A stretch of 64,000 nucleotides of DNA, taken from JBGZFC01 sp964631255. GTDB lineage: Bacteria > Bacteroidota > Bacteroidia > Bacteroidales > Dysgonomonadaceae. The notes beneath the pieces were generated by a model. It saw nothing but the letters and a program-made list of their open reading frames with translations, was not told where the DNA came from and did no database searches. Where the stretch lies: the NCBI GenBank assembly GCA_964631255.1, contig CAZVWS010000005.1:19253-83252 (forward strand). Reading direction: 5' to 3'. Made by a program: the position numbers and the translations under genes. This document shows positions 10,373 through 19,482 of this stretch, piece by piece; positions within the stretch are counted from its first letter, which is position 1, and each line of letters begins with the position of its first letter.

Positions 10373-11104
10373 ATGAAAAAAATTCTAATCATACTCCTCT
10401 CCATCATCATTATCGGATACCTTATTTTTTCGGTAATATTCTTCGGCAAATCGTCGAAAGAAGAGGTTTGTGAGCGTTTTGAGGTAATTATAAAAGATAG
10501 CACAGACGTGCAATTTGTAACAGAAGCGGATATCGTGAATCTCGTCAAATACAAAGAGATGTATCCGGTGGGAAAGAAAATTGAAGAGATAAACACGTTG
10601 GCAATTCGCGACACAATAATGAGAAACAAACTGGTGGAAACGGCAAAAGTTTACCATGCACAAGAGGGTATTGTGGTTGCAAGTATCACGCAACGCAAAC
10701 CAATATTGCGAGTCATTTCCGATATAAAAGGTAATTTTTATATCGACAACAAACAAGAATATATGCCAATTTCGTCCAATTTCGCCGTGTATGTACCCAT
10801 CGCTACAGGTTCTATTGACGAAGATTTCGCGAAAAATGAATTATTCGATTTTGCTATGTTTTTACAAGAAAATCCAGATTGGGACGCGTGGATCGAGCAA
10901 ATTGTGGTAAAACCGAACAAAGAAATTGAATTGATACCTCGCATGGGCGATTTCAAAATAGCTTTTGGAAAACTGGAAAAATATCCCGAGAAACTTGCCA
11001 AATTTGCCCTTTTCATCGAGAAGGGATTGAACACCGTGGGATGGAACAGATACTCAGAAATCAATTTGAAATATGACAACCAAGTGGTTTGTACAAAAAA
11101 ATGA
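10373..11104 (+). CDS. ftsQ: Cell division protein FtsQ
   Basis: Bitopic divisome protein. A short cytoplasmic tail is followed by one membrane segment (about residues 4-24) and a roughly 215-residue periplasmic part containing a POTRA-like region and the FtsQ beta domain. Sequence signatures in this family are weak; the call rests on topology, length (243 residues, normal for Bacteroidetes) and the position between murC (12 nt upstream) and ftsA. Inferred role: linking FtsW/FtsI to the cytoplasmic ring. Confidence 0.88.
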   Translation: MKKILIILLSIIIIGYLIFSVIFFGKSSKEEVCERFEVIIKDSTDVQFVTEADIVNLVKYKEMYPVGKKIEEINTLAIRDTIMRNKLVETAKVYHAQEGIVVASITQRKPILRVISDIKGNFYIDNKQEYMPISSNFAVYVPIATGSIDEDFAKNELFDFAMFLQENPDWDAWIEQIVVKPNKEIELIPRMGDFKIAFGKLEKYPEKLAKFALFIEKGLNTVGWNRYSEINLKYDNQVVCTKK

Positions 11105-11181
11105 TTTATTTAGAAAACAAAATCTAATATTAAATGTTGGATATAAGGATGTATAACGCAGTAAATGTAAAGGAAATAGAT

Positions 11182-12549
11182 ATGACGCAAACAGGATTTA
11201 TAGCAGCCATCGATTTAGGAACTTCCAAAATAAAAGGAGTAATCGGTCGCAAAAGCGAAAATGGAATTGTTTCGATATTGGGATACCAAGAAATCCCTTC
11301 AAACAATTGTATCCGACGAGGAATTATACACAACATGGAAGAAACCGGTTCCAATGTTCGCAAACTGATTGACTTCTTGGAGAAAAAAACCGGTAAAAAA
11401 ATTGGTCATGTTTACGTTTCTCTAAACGGACAATCGCTTTACTCTACCAATATCAGAGAGTTGAAACAGTTCGTAGAATCGGGCGTGGTTACACAAGAAG
11501 ATGTAAACAAACTACGCGCCAGTGCCGACAGTTTTAAACCCGATTTCAAAACCATATATGATATTGCCGACGTAGAGTACTTTGTTGACAGTAAATCGGA
11601 GAAAAATCCCATTGGCGTAGCCTGTTCGCTCCTCGAAGCCGATTTCAAGGCAATTGTAGGGCGTCCCAATCTTAGTGGCAACATAAAAAACGTCATCGAA
11701 AGTAAAACCGATACAACTATAGCCGATTTCATTATTGGCCCGCTTGCCACAGCAGCTGCTACTCTTACCGAAGAAGAAAAAGAGTTAGGTTGCGCATTAA
11801 TCGATTTTGGAGCCGGCACTACCACACTGTCCATTTACAAAGACGATTTACTTCGCTACATGGTTGTAATTCCGTTTGGTGGTCGAAATATTACCAAAGA
11901 CATTTGCGAACTCAATTTTACCGAAGTAGATGCCGAGCAATACAAAACCAAATATGGCAAAGCCAAAGAAAAAAAAGAGCCAAGCACAAACAAATCGTTT
12001 TTTCCAACTCCATTTTCTATGTCGTCTGCCCCAAAAATAGATATCAATTTAGAAGAGCTCAACAATGTCATTGTACTGCGTTTGGACGAAATTACCGCCA
12101 ATATCAAAGAGCAAATTGAGCAATCGGGCTACAGAGGAAAACTGGGAGCCGGGCTGGTTATTACGGGCGGCGCATCGCAACTGAAAAATTTAGATATCTA
12201 TCTGGAAGAAAAATTGGATATGAAATTGCGTAAAGCAGCCACAAAAAAAACGGCAATTAACAACTCTGCCGAACTCGTCAACGACCCCTCTTATACCCAA
12301 CTATTGGGCATGCTTATTTTGGCAGAAAAAGATTGCGAATGGGTAGAGCAAGTAACTACCAACGAAGAAGATACTACGCAATTTGAAGACACGTTTGAAA
12401 CCACCCCGAGAGGTAAAAAATCGGTGGATAAACTCAGAGAAATGGTTAATAAAAAGAATGAGAAAAAACAGGAAAAACCTAAAGGCACCTTCAGTAAAAC
12501 ATTGGGTGATATCTTTAATAATTTATTCTCCGAGGAAAATGATGAATAA
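11182..12549 (+). CDS. ftsA: Cell division actin-like ATPase FtsA
   Basis: Actin-fold protein that tethers FtsZ filaments to the membrane. The phosphate-1 motif AIDLGTSKIKG comes directly after the chosen start; a second phosphate motif with DFGAGTT is near residue 215; and the C-terminal end has an amphipathic helix with two Phe-rich turns (IFNNLF) suitable for membrane binding, after a charged linker. The frame is open from an ATG at 11134, which would add 16 residues. 11182 was preferred because the family core begins there and an AAGGAA sequence precedes it by about 6 nt. Followed by ftsZ after 16 nt. Confidence 0.95.
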   Translation: MTQTGFIAAIDLGTSKIKGVIGRKSENGIVSILGYQEIPSNNCIRRGIIHNMEETGSNVRKLIDFLEKKTGKKIGHVYVSLNGQSLYSTNIRELKQFVESGVVTQEDVNKLRASADSFKPDFKTIYDIADVEYFVDSKSEKNPIGVACSLLEADFKAIVGRPNLSGNIKNVIESKTDTTIADFIIGPLATAAATLTEEEKELGCALIDFGAGTTTLSIYKDDLLRYMVVIPFGGRNITKDICELNFTEVDAEQYKTKYGKAKEKKEPSTNKSFFPTPFSMSSAPKIDINLEELNNVIVLRLDEITANIKEQIEQSGYRGKLGAGLVITGGASQLKNLDIYLEEKLDMKLRKAATKKTAINNSAELVNDPSYTQLLGMLILAEKDCEWVEQVTTNEEDTTQFEDTFETTPRGKKSVDKLREMVNKKNEKKQEKPKGTFSKTLGDIFNNLFSEENDE

Positions 12550-12565
12550 ATAAACTATACTTATT

Positions 12566-13852
12566 ATGAATAAAGAATTATTGAATTTCCAAATACAAAG
12601 ACGCAACAATGCCATTATCAAAGTAATAGGCGTAGGCGGTGGCGGTGGCAATGCCGTAAACCACATGTTTAACGAAGGCATCAAAGATGTTACTTTTGCT
12701 CTATGTAATACCGATAGCCAAGCACTGCTAAAATCGCCCGTTCCTACAAAGGTGCAATTGGGCGAAAAAATAACAAGCGGATTGGGTGCCGGCAACAAAC
12801 CCGAAGTGGCAAGAGCAGCAGCCGAAGAGAGTGTAGAGCTCATAAGAGAGCTACTCAACGATGGCACACAAATGGTTTTCATAACGGCAGGTATGGGCGG
12901 CGGCACCGGCACGGGTGCAGCACCGGTAGTGGCACGTATAGCCAAAGAGATGGGCGTACTCACGGTTGGAATCGTAAGCATCCCATTTGTGTTTGAAGGC
13001 GAACGAAAAATCATACAAGCCATCAAAGGTGTACAAGAAATATCAAAAAATGTAGATGCTCTTTTAGTCATCAACAACGAGCGTTTGCGCGATATTTACC
13101 ACGATTTGGCCATACTTAATGCTTTTGCAAAGGCCGATGACACATTGGCTATAGCAGCTAAAAGCATTGCCGAATTAATTACCATAGAAGGCATTGTGAA
13201 TCTGGACTTTGCCGATGTAAAAACCACTCTAAAAGACGGTGGTGTAGCCATTATGAGCCGCGGATTGGCTGAGGGGAAAAACAGGGTGAGCGATGCTATC
13301 AACGACGCGCTTAACTCTCCATTGCTCAATAATAACGATGTCTTCAATGCTAAAAAAATACTTCTCAATCTGTCATTTGCCAGCGATAATCAACTGATTA
13401 CAGAAGAAATGACCGCATTACACGATTTCATGTCCCGATTCAACAGAGAAATTGAAGTAATTTGGGGTCTTGCCATCGATGATGAATTGGAAAACAATGT
13501 AAAAGTTACCATATTGGCAACCGGTTTTGGAATTAACGATGTGCCAGGCGTACGCGAACAGCAACTGAAAGAAAACCAATTTCAAGATGAGAAACAAAAA
13601 GCAAAAGAGAAAGAAGAGAAAGAAATCTACGATTCTTATCTGAAACAAATAGAAAAAATATACGGCAAAAAAGGGCTTAAATCCATTGCAACAAACTTCC
13701 GTATGGAGCCATTTATTTTGACGGTAGAAGAGATGGACGACGATAGGATTTTGGAGGCATTAGAAAAAACGGCTGTTTTTAAACGAGAACGCGAGTTCGA
13801 CCCGCGCAACCACAACAAAGCAAACCCAACACCTTCATCCACACTATTTTAA
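12566..13852 (+). CDS. ftsZ: Cell division tubulin homologue FtsZ
   Basis: GTPase that forms the Z-ring. The tubulin signature GGGTGTG is at 111-117; a glycine-rich N-terminal loop GVGGGGGNAV is at 22-31; and the NLDFADV T7-loop region lies near 212-218. 428 residues. After the globular part (to about 320) comes a Lys/Glu/Gln-rich linker and a C-terminal region; the canonical terminal IPxFLR-type peptide of proteobacterial and many other FtsZ proteins is not recognisable. Last core gene of the dcw cluster, 34 nt before the YqeY-like gene. Confidence 0.97.
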   Translation: MNKELLNFQIQRRNNAIIKVIGVGGGGGNAVNHMFNEGIKDVTFALCNTDSQALLKSPVPTKVQLGEKITSGLGAGNKPEVARAAAEESVELIRELLNDGTQMVFITAGMGGGTGTGAAPVVARIAKEMGVLTVGIVSIPFVFEGERKIIQAIKGVQEISKNVDALLVINNERLRDIYHDLAILNAFAKADDTLAIAAKSIAELITIEGIVNLDFADVKTTLKDGGVAIMSRGLAEGKNRVSDAINDALNSPLLNNNDVFNAKKILLNLSFASDNQLITEEMTALHDFMSRFNREIEVIWGLAIDDELENNVKVTILATGFGINDVPGVREQQLKENQFQDEKQKAKEKEEKEIYDSYLKQIEKIYGKKGLKSIATNFRMEPFILTVEEMDDDRILEALEKTAVFKREREFDPRNHNKANPTPSSTLF

Positions 13853-13886
13853 AATTGATAAATAAACCCACAAAAAGAGATAAAAT

Positions 13887-14336
13887 ATGCCACTATTTGA
13901 AACAATAAGCGACGAAATAAAAAAAGCAATGCTTGCCAAAGATAAAATCAGGCTGGGAGCGTTGCGAGGAATAAAAAAAGAGTTTTTGGAGGCTAAAACT
14001 GCCAAAGGCGCATCGGATGAATTATCGGACGAAACAGCTATACTCATTTTGCAAAAAATGGTAAAACAACGCAACGACAGTGCCAATATATTCTCTTCTC
14101 AAGGACGTAACGACTTGGCAGAAACTGAGATAGCGGAAGCAGATGTTATCCGCCAGTTTCTGCCTGCTCAGTTATCGGAATCCGAATTAGAAACACAAAT
14201 CAGACAAATCATTGCTCAAACAGGAGCTGCCTCCATCCAGGAGATGGGCAAGGTAATGGGCATTGCCAGCAAACAACTTGCCGGAAAAACCGACGGTAAA
14301 GCAATTTCGGAAATGGTTAAAAAACTGTTGGCATAA
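13887..14336 (+). CDS. GatB/YqeY domain protein
   Basis: 149-residue soluble protein of the YqeY family, related to the C-terminal tRNA-contacting domain of GatB. The family is widespread and its members are proposed to have tRNA-related roles, but the function here is not established. Features seen: an N-terminal helix pair with the KDKIRLGALR pattern, VIRQFLPAQLSE near residue 93, and MGKVMG near 122. Follows ftsZ by 34 nt in the same direction and ends just before a bidirectional terminator, so it is probably the last gene of the dcw transcript. Confidence 0.9.
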   Translation: MPLFETISDEIKKAMLAKDKIRLGALRGIKKEFLEAKTAKGASDELSDETAILILQKMVKQRNDSANIFSSQGRNDLAETEIAEADVIRQFLPAQLSESELETQIRQIIAQTGAASIQEMGKVMGIASKQLAGKTDGKAISEMVKKLLA

Positions 14337-14364
14337 AGCCTTTTTTAACTCCCCAACTAACAGC

Positions 14365-14400
14365 AAAAAGCAGAATAGAACCAAATTTATTCTGCTTTTT
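14365..14400. terminator. Bidirectional intrinsic terminator between the YqeY-like gene and putA
   Basis: Perfect 13-bp inverted repeat AAAAAGCAGAATA / TATTCTGCTTTTT with a 10-nt loop. The A-rich left side and T-rich right side make it usable on both strands. It lies between the convergent YqeY-like gene (ends 14336) and proline dehydrogenase gene (ends 14491). Confidence 0.88.
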
Positions 14401-14490
14401 TCATTTCCTTAATGATAGGAGATTAAGAACTTTATTAGTGTTGAATAATTAATTGGATGCGAAATAAATCCTTCTTCTATTATCGAAAAA

Positions 14491-15678
14491 TCAAGAACGT
14501 TTTCTACGTTTTATCTCTTTATCAATCAGTTTCAATTCCCTACTCGACTGTCCTTTTACCGACGAATTTTCTTCGGCACGTCTGAATAAGTATGGCATCA
14601 TGGTTTTTATGGCGCCATAAGGAACATATTTCACCACATTGTAGCCTTTTTCTGCCAAGTTGAAAGTGATGTGGTCGCTCATGCCATAGAGTTGTGCGAA
14701 ATATACCGACGGGTGATTTTCGGGCAAATTATACTCTGCCAGAAGTGCTGCTAACAGGCGCGAACTCTCTTCGTTGTGCGTTGCCGCCATGAAGTCGATG
14801 GTATCGATATGTTGGATAAAATAGCGCATGATGTCGTTAAAATCTTTGTCGGTAGCAGGTTTATCCGGCTGAATGGGCGATGGATATCCTTTTTCGGCAG
14901 CTCTTTGGCGTTCGATTTCCATATATGCACCGCGCACAATTTTTAGTCCAAATTTGAAGCCGCCATCCAATGCCATCCGGTGGTGTTGTTTGATTCTGTT
15001 TATGCTATCGTGGCGATACATCTGGTAGGTGTTTTGCACGATGGCTTTCTGTTGGTTGTATTTTGCCATCATCTCCATCACGAGATCGTCTAACATGGGT
15101 TGAATCCAGGTCTGTTCGGCATCAATCAGAACGGGTATTCCCAATTCATTTCCCCGTCTGAAAATATCGTCAACACGTTTCACAACTCGCTCATATTCTT
15201 CTTTTTCGGCTGGGATGAGCGTTTGGTTTTCACTTACCTTCACCAACAAATCGAATCTGCCTACACCGGTTATTTTGAACGCGCTAAAAGGCACTTCCTT
15301 GTGTTTGGCTGCGTATTCAATGGTGCGGATGACTTCGGCACAAGTAGAGTCGAAAAGTTTTTCGTTTTCTTCTCCTTCTACGGCAAAATCGAGTATCGAA
15401 CCCACATGGCGTTCGTAGAGTTTGTTAACCACTTTGCTACAATCTTCTATGGTTTCTCCGCCAACAAAATGGCGGTAAATAGTAGCTCTTATTATTCCTT
15501 TTATGGGAAGACGCAGAGCAAACGAGAGGTTTACCAGGTTTTTGCCCAAGTTTACGAGACCTCCGTTGTTCATCACTCTGAAAAGGAGATGGGTTTGCCT
15601 TAATCCGGCATTTGTTTTATCGCGAAAAGCAATTTCGGAATCGTTGAAATCGAAATTTGGTGAAGTTTTAGGTTGCAT
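14491..15678 (-). CDS. Proline dehydrogenase (monofunctional PutA/FadM type)
   Basis: FAD enzyme that oxidises L-proline to pyrroline-5-carboxylate. The TIM-barrel is recognisable by FKITGVGRFDLL, KIVRGAYMEIER (substrate/FAD region), MAATHNEES and QLYGMSD. The basic C-terminal tail is common in Bacteroidetes members. The frame extends to an ATG at 15708, but an exact TAnnTTTG promoter box on this strand (15706-15713) predicts transcription to start near 15700, so the ATG at 15678 (protein starting MQPKTS) was chosen. Length is then 395 residues. Isolated unit between two terminators; no pyrroline-5-carboxylate dehydrogenase is adjacent. Confidence 0.92.
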   Translation of the reverse strand: MQPKTSPNFDFNDSEIAFRDKTNAGLRQTHLLFRVMNNGGLVNLGKNLVNLSFALRLPIKGIIRATIYRHFVGGETIEDCSKVVNKLYERHVGSILDFAVEGEENEKLFDSTCAEVIRTIEYAAKHKEVPFSAFKITGVGRFDLLVKVSENQTLIPAEKEEYERVVKRVDDIFRRGNELGIPVLIDAEQTWIQPMLDDLVMEMMAKYNQQKAIVQNTYQMYRHDSINRIKQHHRMALDGGFKFGLKIVRGAYMEIERQRAAEKGYPSPIQPDKPATDKDFNDIMRYFIQHIDTIDFMAATHNEESSRLLAALLAEYNLPENHPSVYFAQLYGMSDHITFNLAEKGYNVVKYVPYGAIKTMMPYLFRRAEENSSVKGQSSRELKLIDKEIKRRKRS

Positions 15679-15705
15679 ACATTTATAGACTAAATATGTT
15701 TCATG

Positions 15706-15713
15706 CAAAATTA
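15706..15713 (-). promoter_or_regulatory. Bacteroidetes -7 box for proline dehydrogenase
   Basis: Reads TAATTTTG on the minus strand, an exact match to the TAnnTTTG consensus used by the Bacteroidetes primary sigma factor. About 28 nt upstream of the preferred start at 15678. No clear -33 TTTG was found at the usual spacing. Confidence 0.6.
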
Positions 15714-15717
15714 TAAA

Positions 15718-15755
15718 AAAAAATTACTCTTTGTTATTTTTAAGAGTAATTTTTT
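15718..15755 (-). terminator. Intrinsic terminator of the exbB-exbD-tonB-DJ-1 transcript
   Basis: Perfect 14-bp inverted repeat (AAAAAATTACTCTT / AAGAGTAATTTTTT) with a 10-nt loop, about 130 nt downstream of the DJ-1 gene on the minus strand and followed there by a long T tract. It separates that operon from the proline dehydrogenase gene. Confidence 0.88.
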
Positions 15756-15887
15756 ACCATATTGTGTTTTAATTTAAAAGTTAAAAACACGAATCATTTA
15801 TAATTTGTCAGCATTGCACGGTTTCAAGCAAGAAAAATGAAATAAAAAATGCCATATTTTTCGTTCAATTTGCATCTTGACCGGTTG

Positions 15888-16442
15888 CTATTTCGCGAGC
15901 AACAATCCTTTTTCCACCTCGTTTCGTGTGGCTTTTCCGGCAATGGATTCTACCAATTGCAGAGCAAAGTCGAAGACAAAGCCGGGACCTTTTCCGGTTG
16001 TGATATTGTCTGCCACGGTTACGCTATCGTTGGTTATTTTTGCACCGATTAGTTCGGGTTCAAATCCGGGATAACAAGTTGCTTCTTTTCCGTCCAGCAG
16101 TCTCAATCCGCCCAAAACAAGCGGTGCAGCGCAAATAGCTGCTACATTTTTCTTTTTATCAACAAATTCTACAATCTGTTTTTTCAGTTCGGCGTGTTCG
16201 TTCAGATTTTTAGCTCCGGGCATTCCGCCGGGCAAGACAATTGTTTCGTATTGCAAAAAATCTATTTCGTCGAATGTTTTATCTGCCAAAACGGCAATTC
16301 CGTGTGCTCCCTGCACCTCTTTTTTGTTGGTTATAGAAATTGTATCTACCTCAATTTTGGCTCTCCTCAGTACATCAACTGTACCCAACGCTTCAATTTC
16401 TTCAAATCCATCCGCTAAAAATAACGCTACTTTTTTCATCAT
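15888..16442 (-). CDS. DJ-1/PfpI family protein (YajL/ThiJ-like)
   Basis: 184-residue member of the DJ-1/ThiJ/PfpI superfamily. Shows the conserved acidic residue region DGFEEIE (11-17) and the nucleophile elbow AAICAAP with Cys104. DJ-1-type proteins have been linked to glyoxal or chaperone-like protection; the exact activity here cannot be told from sequence. Starts 18 nt after tonB on the same strand and so is probably co-transcribed with the Ton energiser genes. Two consecutive Met codons make 16439 an equally good start. Confidence 0.9.
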   Translation of the reverse strand: MMKKVALFLADGFEEIEALGTVDVLRRAKIEVDTISITNKKEVQGAHGIAVLADKTFDEIDFLQYETIVLPGGMPGAKNLNEHAELKKQIVEFVDKKKNVAAICAAPLVLGGLRLLDGKEATCYPGFEPELIGAKITNDSVTVADNITTGKGPGFVFDFALQLVESIAGKATRNEVEKGLLLAK

Positions 16443-16460
16443 CTTTTTCCTTTCATTTTT

Positions 16461-17249
16461 TTATTTGAGTTTGAATTTATAAGTGATGGTTCCTTCTTGG
16501 TTATTGACAGCGTCTATTTCGGTAAATTTTGTTTGCCTTGCTGCACGCAAAGCTTCATTTCTTAAATTTGTATTTGGAGTTGTTGTACCTCTACCAATTC
16601 GGGCGTCAATAACGTTTCCTTTTGGATCCACTTTTATATTAACAACAACCGTACCCTCTTCGTTCACGGCATATCGGGGTGATACCAGTCCACCGGCACC
16701 TGTTTTGCGTCCACCCAGATTATAGGTATGCCCCATTCCGGCCACGCCGGTAGGCGCTCCTTGTGTTGCATTTCCGGTAGAAACGCCCTGTGTTCCTGCA
16801 CCTTGTGTAGTACCTCTACTGCCCGAGTTTTCGCCAAAAAGCCCGGACATCTGTTGGTCTATTTCGCGACGACGGTTTTCAGCATCTCGTTGACGATTTG
16901 CCTCCTCTTGGGCGCGTCTTCTCTCCTCTTGCCGGGCGCGTCGTTTTCGCTCTTCTTCGCGTTGTGCCTGCACATCGATGGAGGATTCTCTATTTTGTGT
17001 GATAAGTGGTTCGTTGGGACTATTTTGTGGTATAGACGGCGATGGCTCGTGAACGGGAGACATTTCGTTCATGGGAGATTCTACGTCTCCGCCGGCATCT
17101 TCCATATTTCCGAACAGGACGGGAATTCCGCCTAATTCCTGTGGTGGCGTATGCAGCGTGAAATGAGAGAACAGAAGGATGAGCAAAAATAGTGCGGCAA
17201 AAATTGCAGCACCTATGCCTCCTATTATTTCTTCTTTCGTAACTGACAT
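16461..17249 (-). CDS. tonB: TonB family energy-transducer protein
   Basis: 262 residues. One N-terminal membrane segment (about 10-30); a periplasmic Pro/Ser/Glu segment; a strongly charged Arg/Glu/Gln helical stretch (about 95-135), probably a coiled coil; a Gly/Thr/Gln-rich linker; and a C-terminal TonB-like domain (about 185-262) with the NIKVDPKGNVIDARI pattern. Transmits proton-motive force from ExbB/ExbD to outer-membrane TonB-dependent transporters. It could also be called a TolA-like protein because of the helical middle, but the C-terminal domain is of TonB type. Follows exbD. Confidence 0.88.
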   Translation of the reverse strand: MSVTKEEIIGGIGAAIFAALFLLILLFSHFTLHTPPQELGGIPVLFGNMEDAGGDVESPMNEMSPVHEPSPSIPQNSPNEPLITQNRESSIDVQAQREEERKRRARQEERRRAQEEANRQRDAENRRREIDQQMSGLFGENSGSRGTTQGAGTQGVSTGNATQGAPTGVAGMGHTYNLGGRKTGAGGLVSPRYAVNEEGTVVVNIKVDPKGNVIDARIGRGTTTPNTNLRNEALRAARQTKFTEIDAVNNQEGTITYKFKLK

Positions 17250-17315
17250 TCGGTTTTTATGTATGAAAAATATTTTTGCGATTGAGAATATTGGACAACC
17301 GAGCGGATGGTTCGT

Positions 17316-17723
17316 TTAATTGGGTCGGGTCATCAATACCATTTTAAATTGGTTTTGATTGGCAATATCCAAGATTCGCACAATTTCGCGATAAGGCACA
17401 TTTTCGTCCGCGTATAGTGCAACAAATATATCGGGTTCGGCGGTGTAAGCCGATTGCAAAAACGGGGTAATCTCGTCGAAAGATACTTGCCGCTCGGTTT
17501 CGTTGGCATTTGCCACAAAATAATTCAATTCGGCATCAATGGTTACTCTGGTTATGGGTTTGGCTTGCGCCTGTTGTTGCGATTTGGGCAATAGTACTTT
17601 GATGGAATTGGGTACGACAATGGTGGATGTTATCATAAAAAATATCAGCAACAGAAAAATAACATCCGTCATGGATGCCATGCTGAAATTTGCTTCAATA
17701 TTATATCTTTGTTTTAGAGCCAT
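17316..17723 (-). CDS. exbD: Biopolymer transport protein ExbD/TolR
   Basis: 135 residues with one N-terminal membrane segment (about 19-40), preceded by a short cytoplasmic tail and containing the conserved membrane aspartate D20 in the MTDVIFLLLIFF pattern that carries protons. The remainder is a small periplasmic domain ending in VLMTRPN. Works with ExbB in the proton-driven motor that powers TonB. Lies between exbB (62 nt upstream) and tonB. Confidence 0.93.
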   Translation of the reverse strand: MALKQRYNIEANFSMASMTDVIFLLLIFFMITSTIVVPNSIKVLLPKSQQQAQAKPITRVTIDAELNYFVANANETERQVSFDEITPFLQSAYTAEPDIFVALYADENVPYREIVRILDIANQNQFKMVLMTRPN

Positions 17724-17785
17724 CTTTCTGATTCTTAATACTTTTTATTTTGAATTATTTTTTCTCTGCAGCTAAGCAGTGCAAC

Positions 17786-18496
17786 CTATTTTGCCGGTTC
17801 ATTCAAAATATCCATAAACTCCATGATGCGCATTTCCAATTTATTCACAATACCTTTAATTCTGGTTGTCAGATAGTTGTATGCGAAGAGAGCAATAATC
17901 CCCACAATGAGACCGCCAACAGTGGTTACAAGTGCTTCGTAAATACCGGTCGATAAGATATTTACATCAACATTGGCACCCGCACTTGCCATACTCATGA
18001 AGGCTTTTACCATACCGGTAACGGTGCCAAGAAACCCAATCATGGGCGCACCCGAAGCGGTGGTTGCCATAATGGGAAGACCTTTTTCTAATTTCGATAT
18101 TTCGATATTTCCCTGGTTTTCTATTGCCGACATGACATCTGCCGTGGGGCGACCAAGCCTGGAAATTCCTTTTTCCACCATTCTTGCCGATGGTGTGTTT
18201 GTATTGCGACAAAGCGTGAGTGCTGCATCAATTTTATCTTCGTAGATATAATCTTTTATCCGATTCATGAATGAGGCATCTTCTTTGCCGGCTTTGGAAA
18301 TGACCAACGTTCGTTCTATCAAAACGTAGATTGCTAAAAGAAGCAGTACGGCTAATACAATCATTATCCACCCGCCTTTGAGAGCCAAATCGAACGCGTT
18401 CATGGTTTCGGGAGCTGCCTCGGTGGTTGCTACTACGGCTTGTTGCGCTTGTTGCAAAGAGTCGTGAACGGGTTGAGCTATTTGTAATAAATTCAT
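17786..18496 (-). CDS. exbB: MotA/TolQ/ExbB proton channel protein
   Basis: 236 residues with three membrane segments (about 45-63, 145-170, 188-210). Contains the ExbB/TolQ signature: GAPMIGFLGTVTGMVKAF followed by the last membrane helix with ALVTTVGGLIVGI. Forms the pentameric stator around ExbD. An Ala/Gln-rich N-terminal segment precedes the first helix. Upstream is pdxJ, 112 nt away on the same strand; no exact -7 box was found in that gap, so read-through from pdxJ is likely. Confidence 0.94.
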   Translation of the reverse strand: MNLLQIAQPVHDSLQQAQQAVVATTEAAPETMNAFDLALKGGWIMIVLAVLLLLAIYVLIERTLVISKAGKEDASFMNRIKDYIYEDKIDAALTLCRNTNTPSARMVEKGISRLGRPTADVMSAIENQGNIEISKLEKGLPIMATTASGAPMIGFLGTVTGMVKAFMSMASAGANVDVNILSTGIYEALVTTVGGLIVGIIALFAYNYLTTRIKGIVNKLEMRIMEFMDILNEPAK

Positions 18497-18608
18497 TTGT
18501 TCAAACTAATTGATTGGTTGTATAAAAAATTTCTACAAACACGTATTTGATTGGTCTATTTTTTCTCTTTCGTGCTGTAATACAAAACGTAAAGATAAGC
18601 ACAATCTG

Positions 18609-19346
18609 TTATTCCGCCATACTTTCGGATGGTTTTAAACAATTTTTATAGGCTTTAATTGTTTTTTCTAATCCCATGTAGAGAGCATCGCTAATCAGGG
18701 CATGCCCTATGGATACTTCTTTGAGCCAGGGGATATTGAGATACAGATAGTTGAGATTTTCCAAGTTTAAATCGTGCCCGGCATTTACTCCCAAACCTAT
18801 TTTTTTGGCGACGAGTGCCGCTTCCACAAACGGTGCAACGGCTTTTTCTCTATCCACTTTGTACATATTGACGTATGGTTCGGTATAAAGTTCAATTCTG
18901 TCTGCTCCAATTTGCGAAACCATGTTTATCATTTCGGGATTGGCATCCACAAAAATGGAAGTGCGTACGCCCAATGCCTGAAACTCATTTACCACATCCG
19001 TCAGGAAATCTTTGTTGGCAATGGTGTCCCAACCGGCATCGGAGGTGATGGCGTCGTGGGCATCGGGCACAAGGGTTACCTGCGTTGGTTTTATTTTCTT
19101 TATCAGGGAGATAAATTGTGGTGTAGGATTTCCCTCGATATTAAATTCGGTAACTACTCTCGATTTCAAATCGAATACGTCACTATAACGGATATGTCTT
19201 TCGTCGGGTCTGGGATGAACGGTTATTCCATCGGCTCCAAATCGTTGACAATCAATTGCTATTTGCAAAACATCGGGCATATTTCCACCACGTGCATTTC
19301 TTATAGTTGCAATTTTATTTATGTTTACACTTAACTTTGTCATCAA
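18609..19346 (-). CDS. pdxJ: Pyridoxine 5'-phosphate synthase PdxJ
   Basis: TIM-barrel enzyme that joins 3-amino-1-hydroxyacetone 1-phosphate and deoxyxylulose 5-phosphate to make pyridoxine phosphate. 245 residues, normal length. Family motifs: LSVNINKIATIRNARGG at the N-terminus, ITVHPRPDERHI near 40-51, VTLVPDAHD near 93-101, and LGVNAGHDLN near 191. Divergent from the ACT-like/nadK pair; the pdxJ-exbB-exbD-tonB order next to nadK is a familiar Bacteroidales arrangement. Two Met codons at the start (19346 and 19343). Confidence 0.96.
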   Translation of the reverse strand: MMTKLSVNINKIATIRNARGGNMPDVLQIAIDCQRFGADGITVHPRPDERHIRYSDVFDLKSRVVTEFNIEGNPTPQFISLIKKIKPTQVTLVPDAHDAITSDAGWDTIANKDFLTDVVNEFQALGVRTSIFVDANPEMINMVSQIGADRIELYTEPYVNMYKVDREKAVAPFVEAALVAKKIGLGVNAGHDLNLENLNYLYLNIPWLKEVSIGHALISDALYMGLEKTIKAYKNCLKPSESMAE

Positions 19347-19445
19347 AAAAAATATTTCAATTAAAAAAATGTTCTGTTACTGGTTCAATAAAATCTTCTT
19401 AAAGACGAAAATCAATGAAATTTTTCTCATCTTTGTAAGACGATA

Positions 19446-19453
19446 CAAAATTA
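19446..19453 (-). promoter_or_regulatory. -7 box for the pdxJ-exbBD-tonB unit
   Basis: TAATTTTG on the minus strand, an exact TAnnTTTG match about 100 nt upstream of pdxJ. It lies in the divergent gap of 136 nt shared with the ACT-like gene. For the plus-strand gene only a one-mismatch box (CATCTTTG, 19428-19435) was seen. Confidence 0.5.
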
Positions 19454-19482
19454 ATACGAAATAACGACTTTGAATAATTAAC

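Noticed and set aside
18774..19334. 186-codon open frame antisense to pdxJ
   Set aside because: Shadow of pdxJ; composition and lack of motifs argue against coding.
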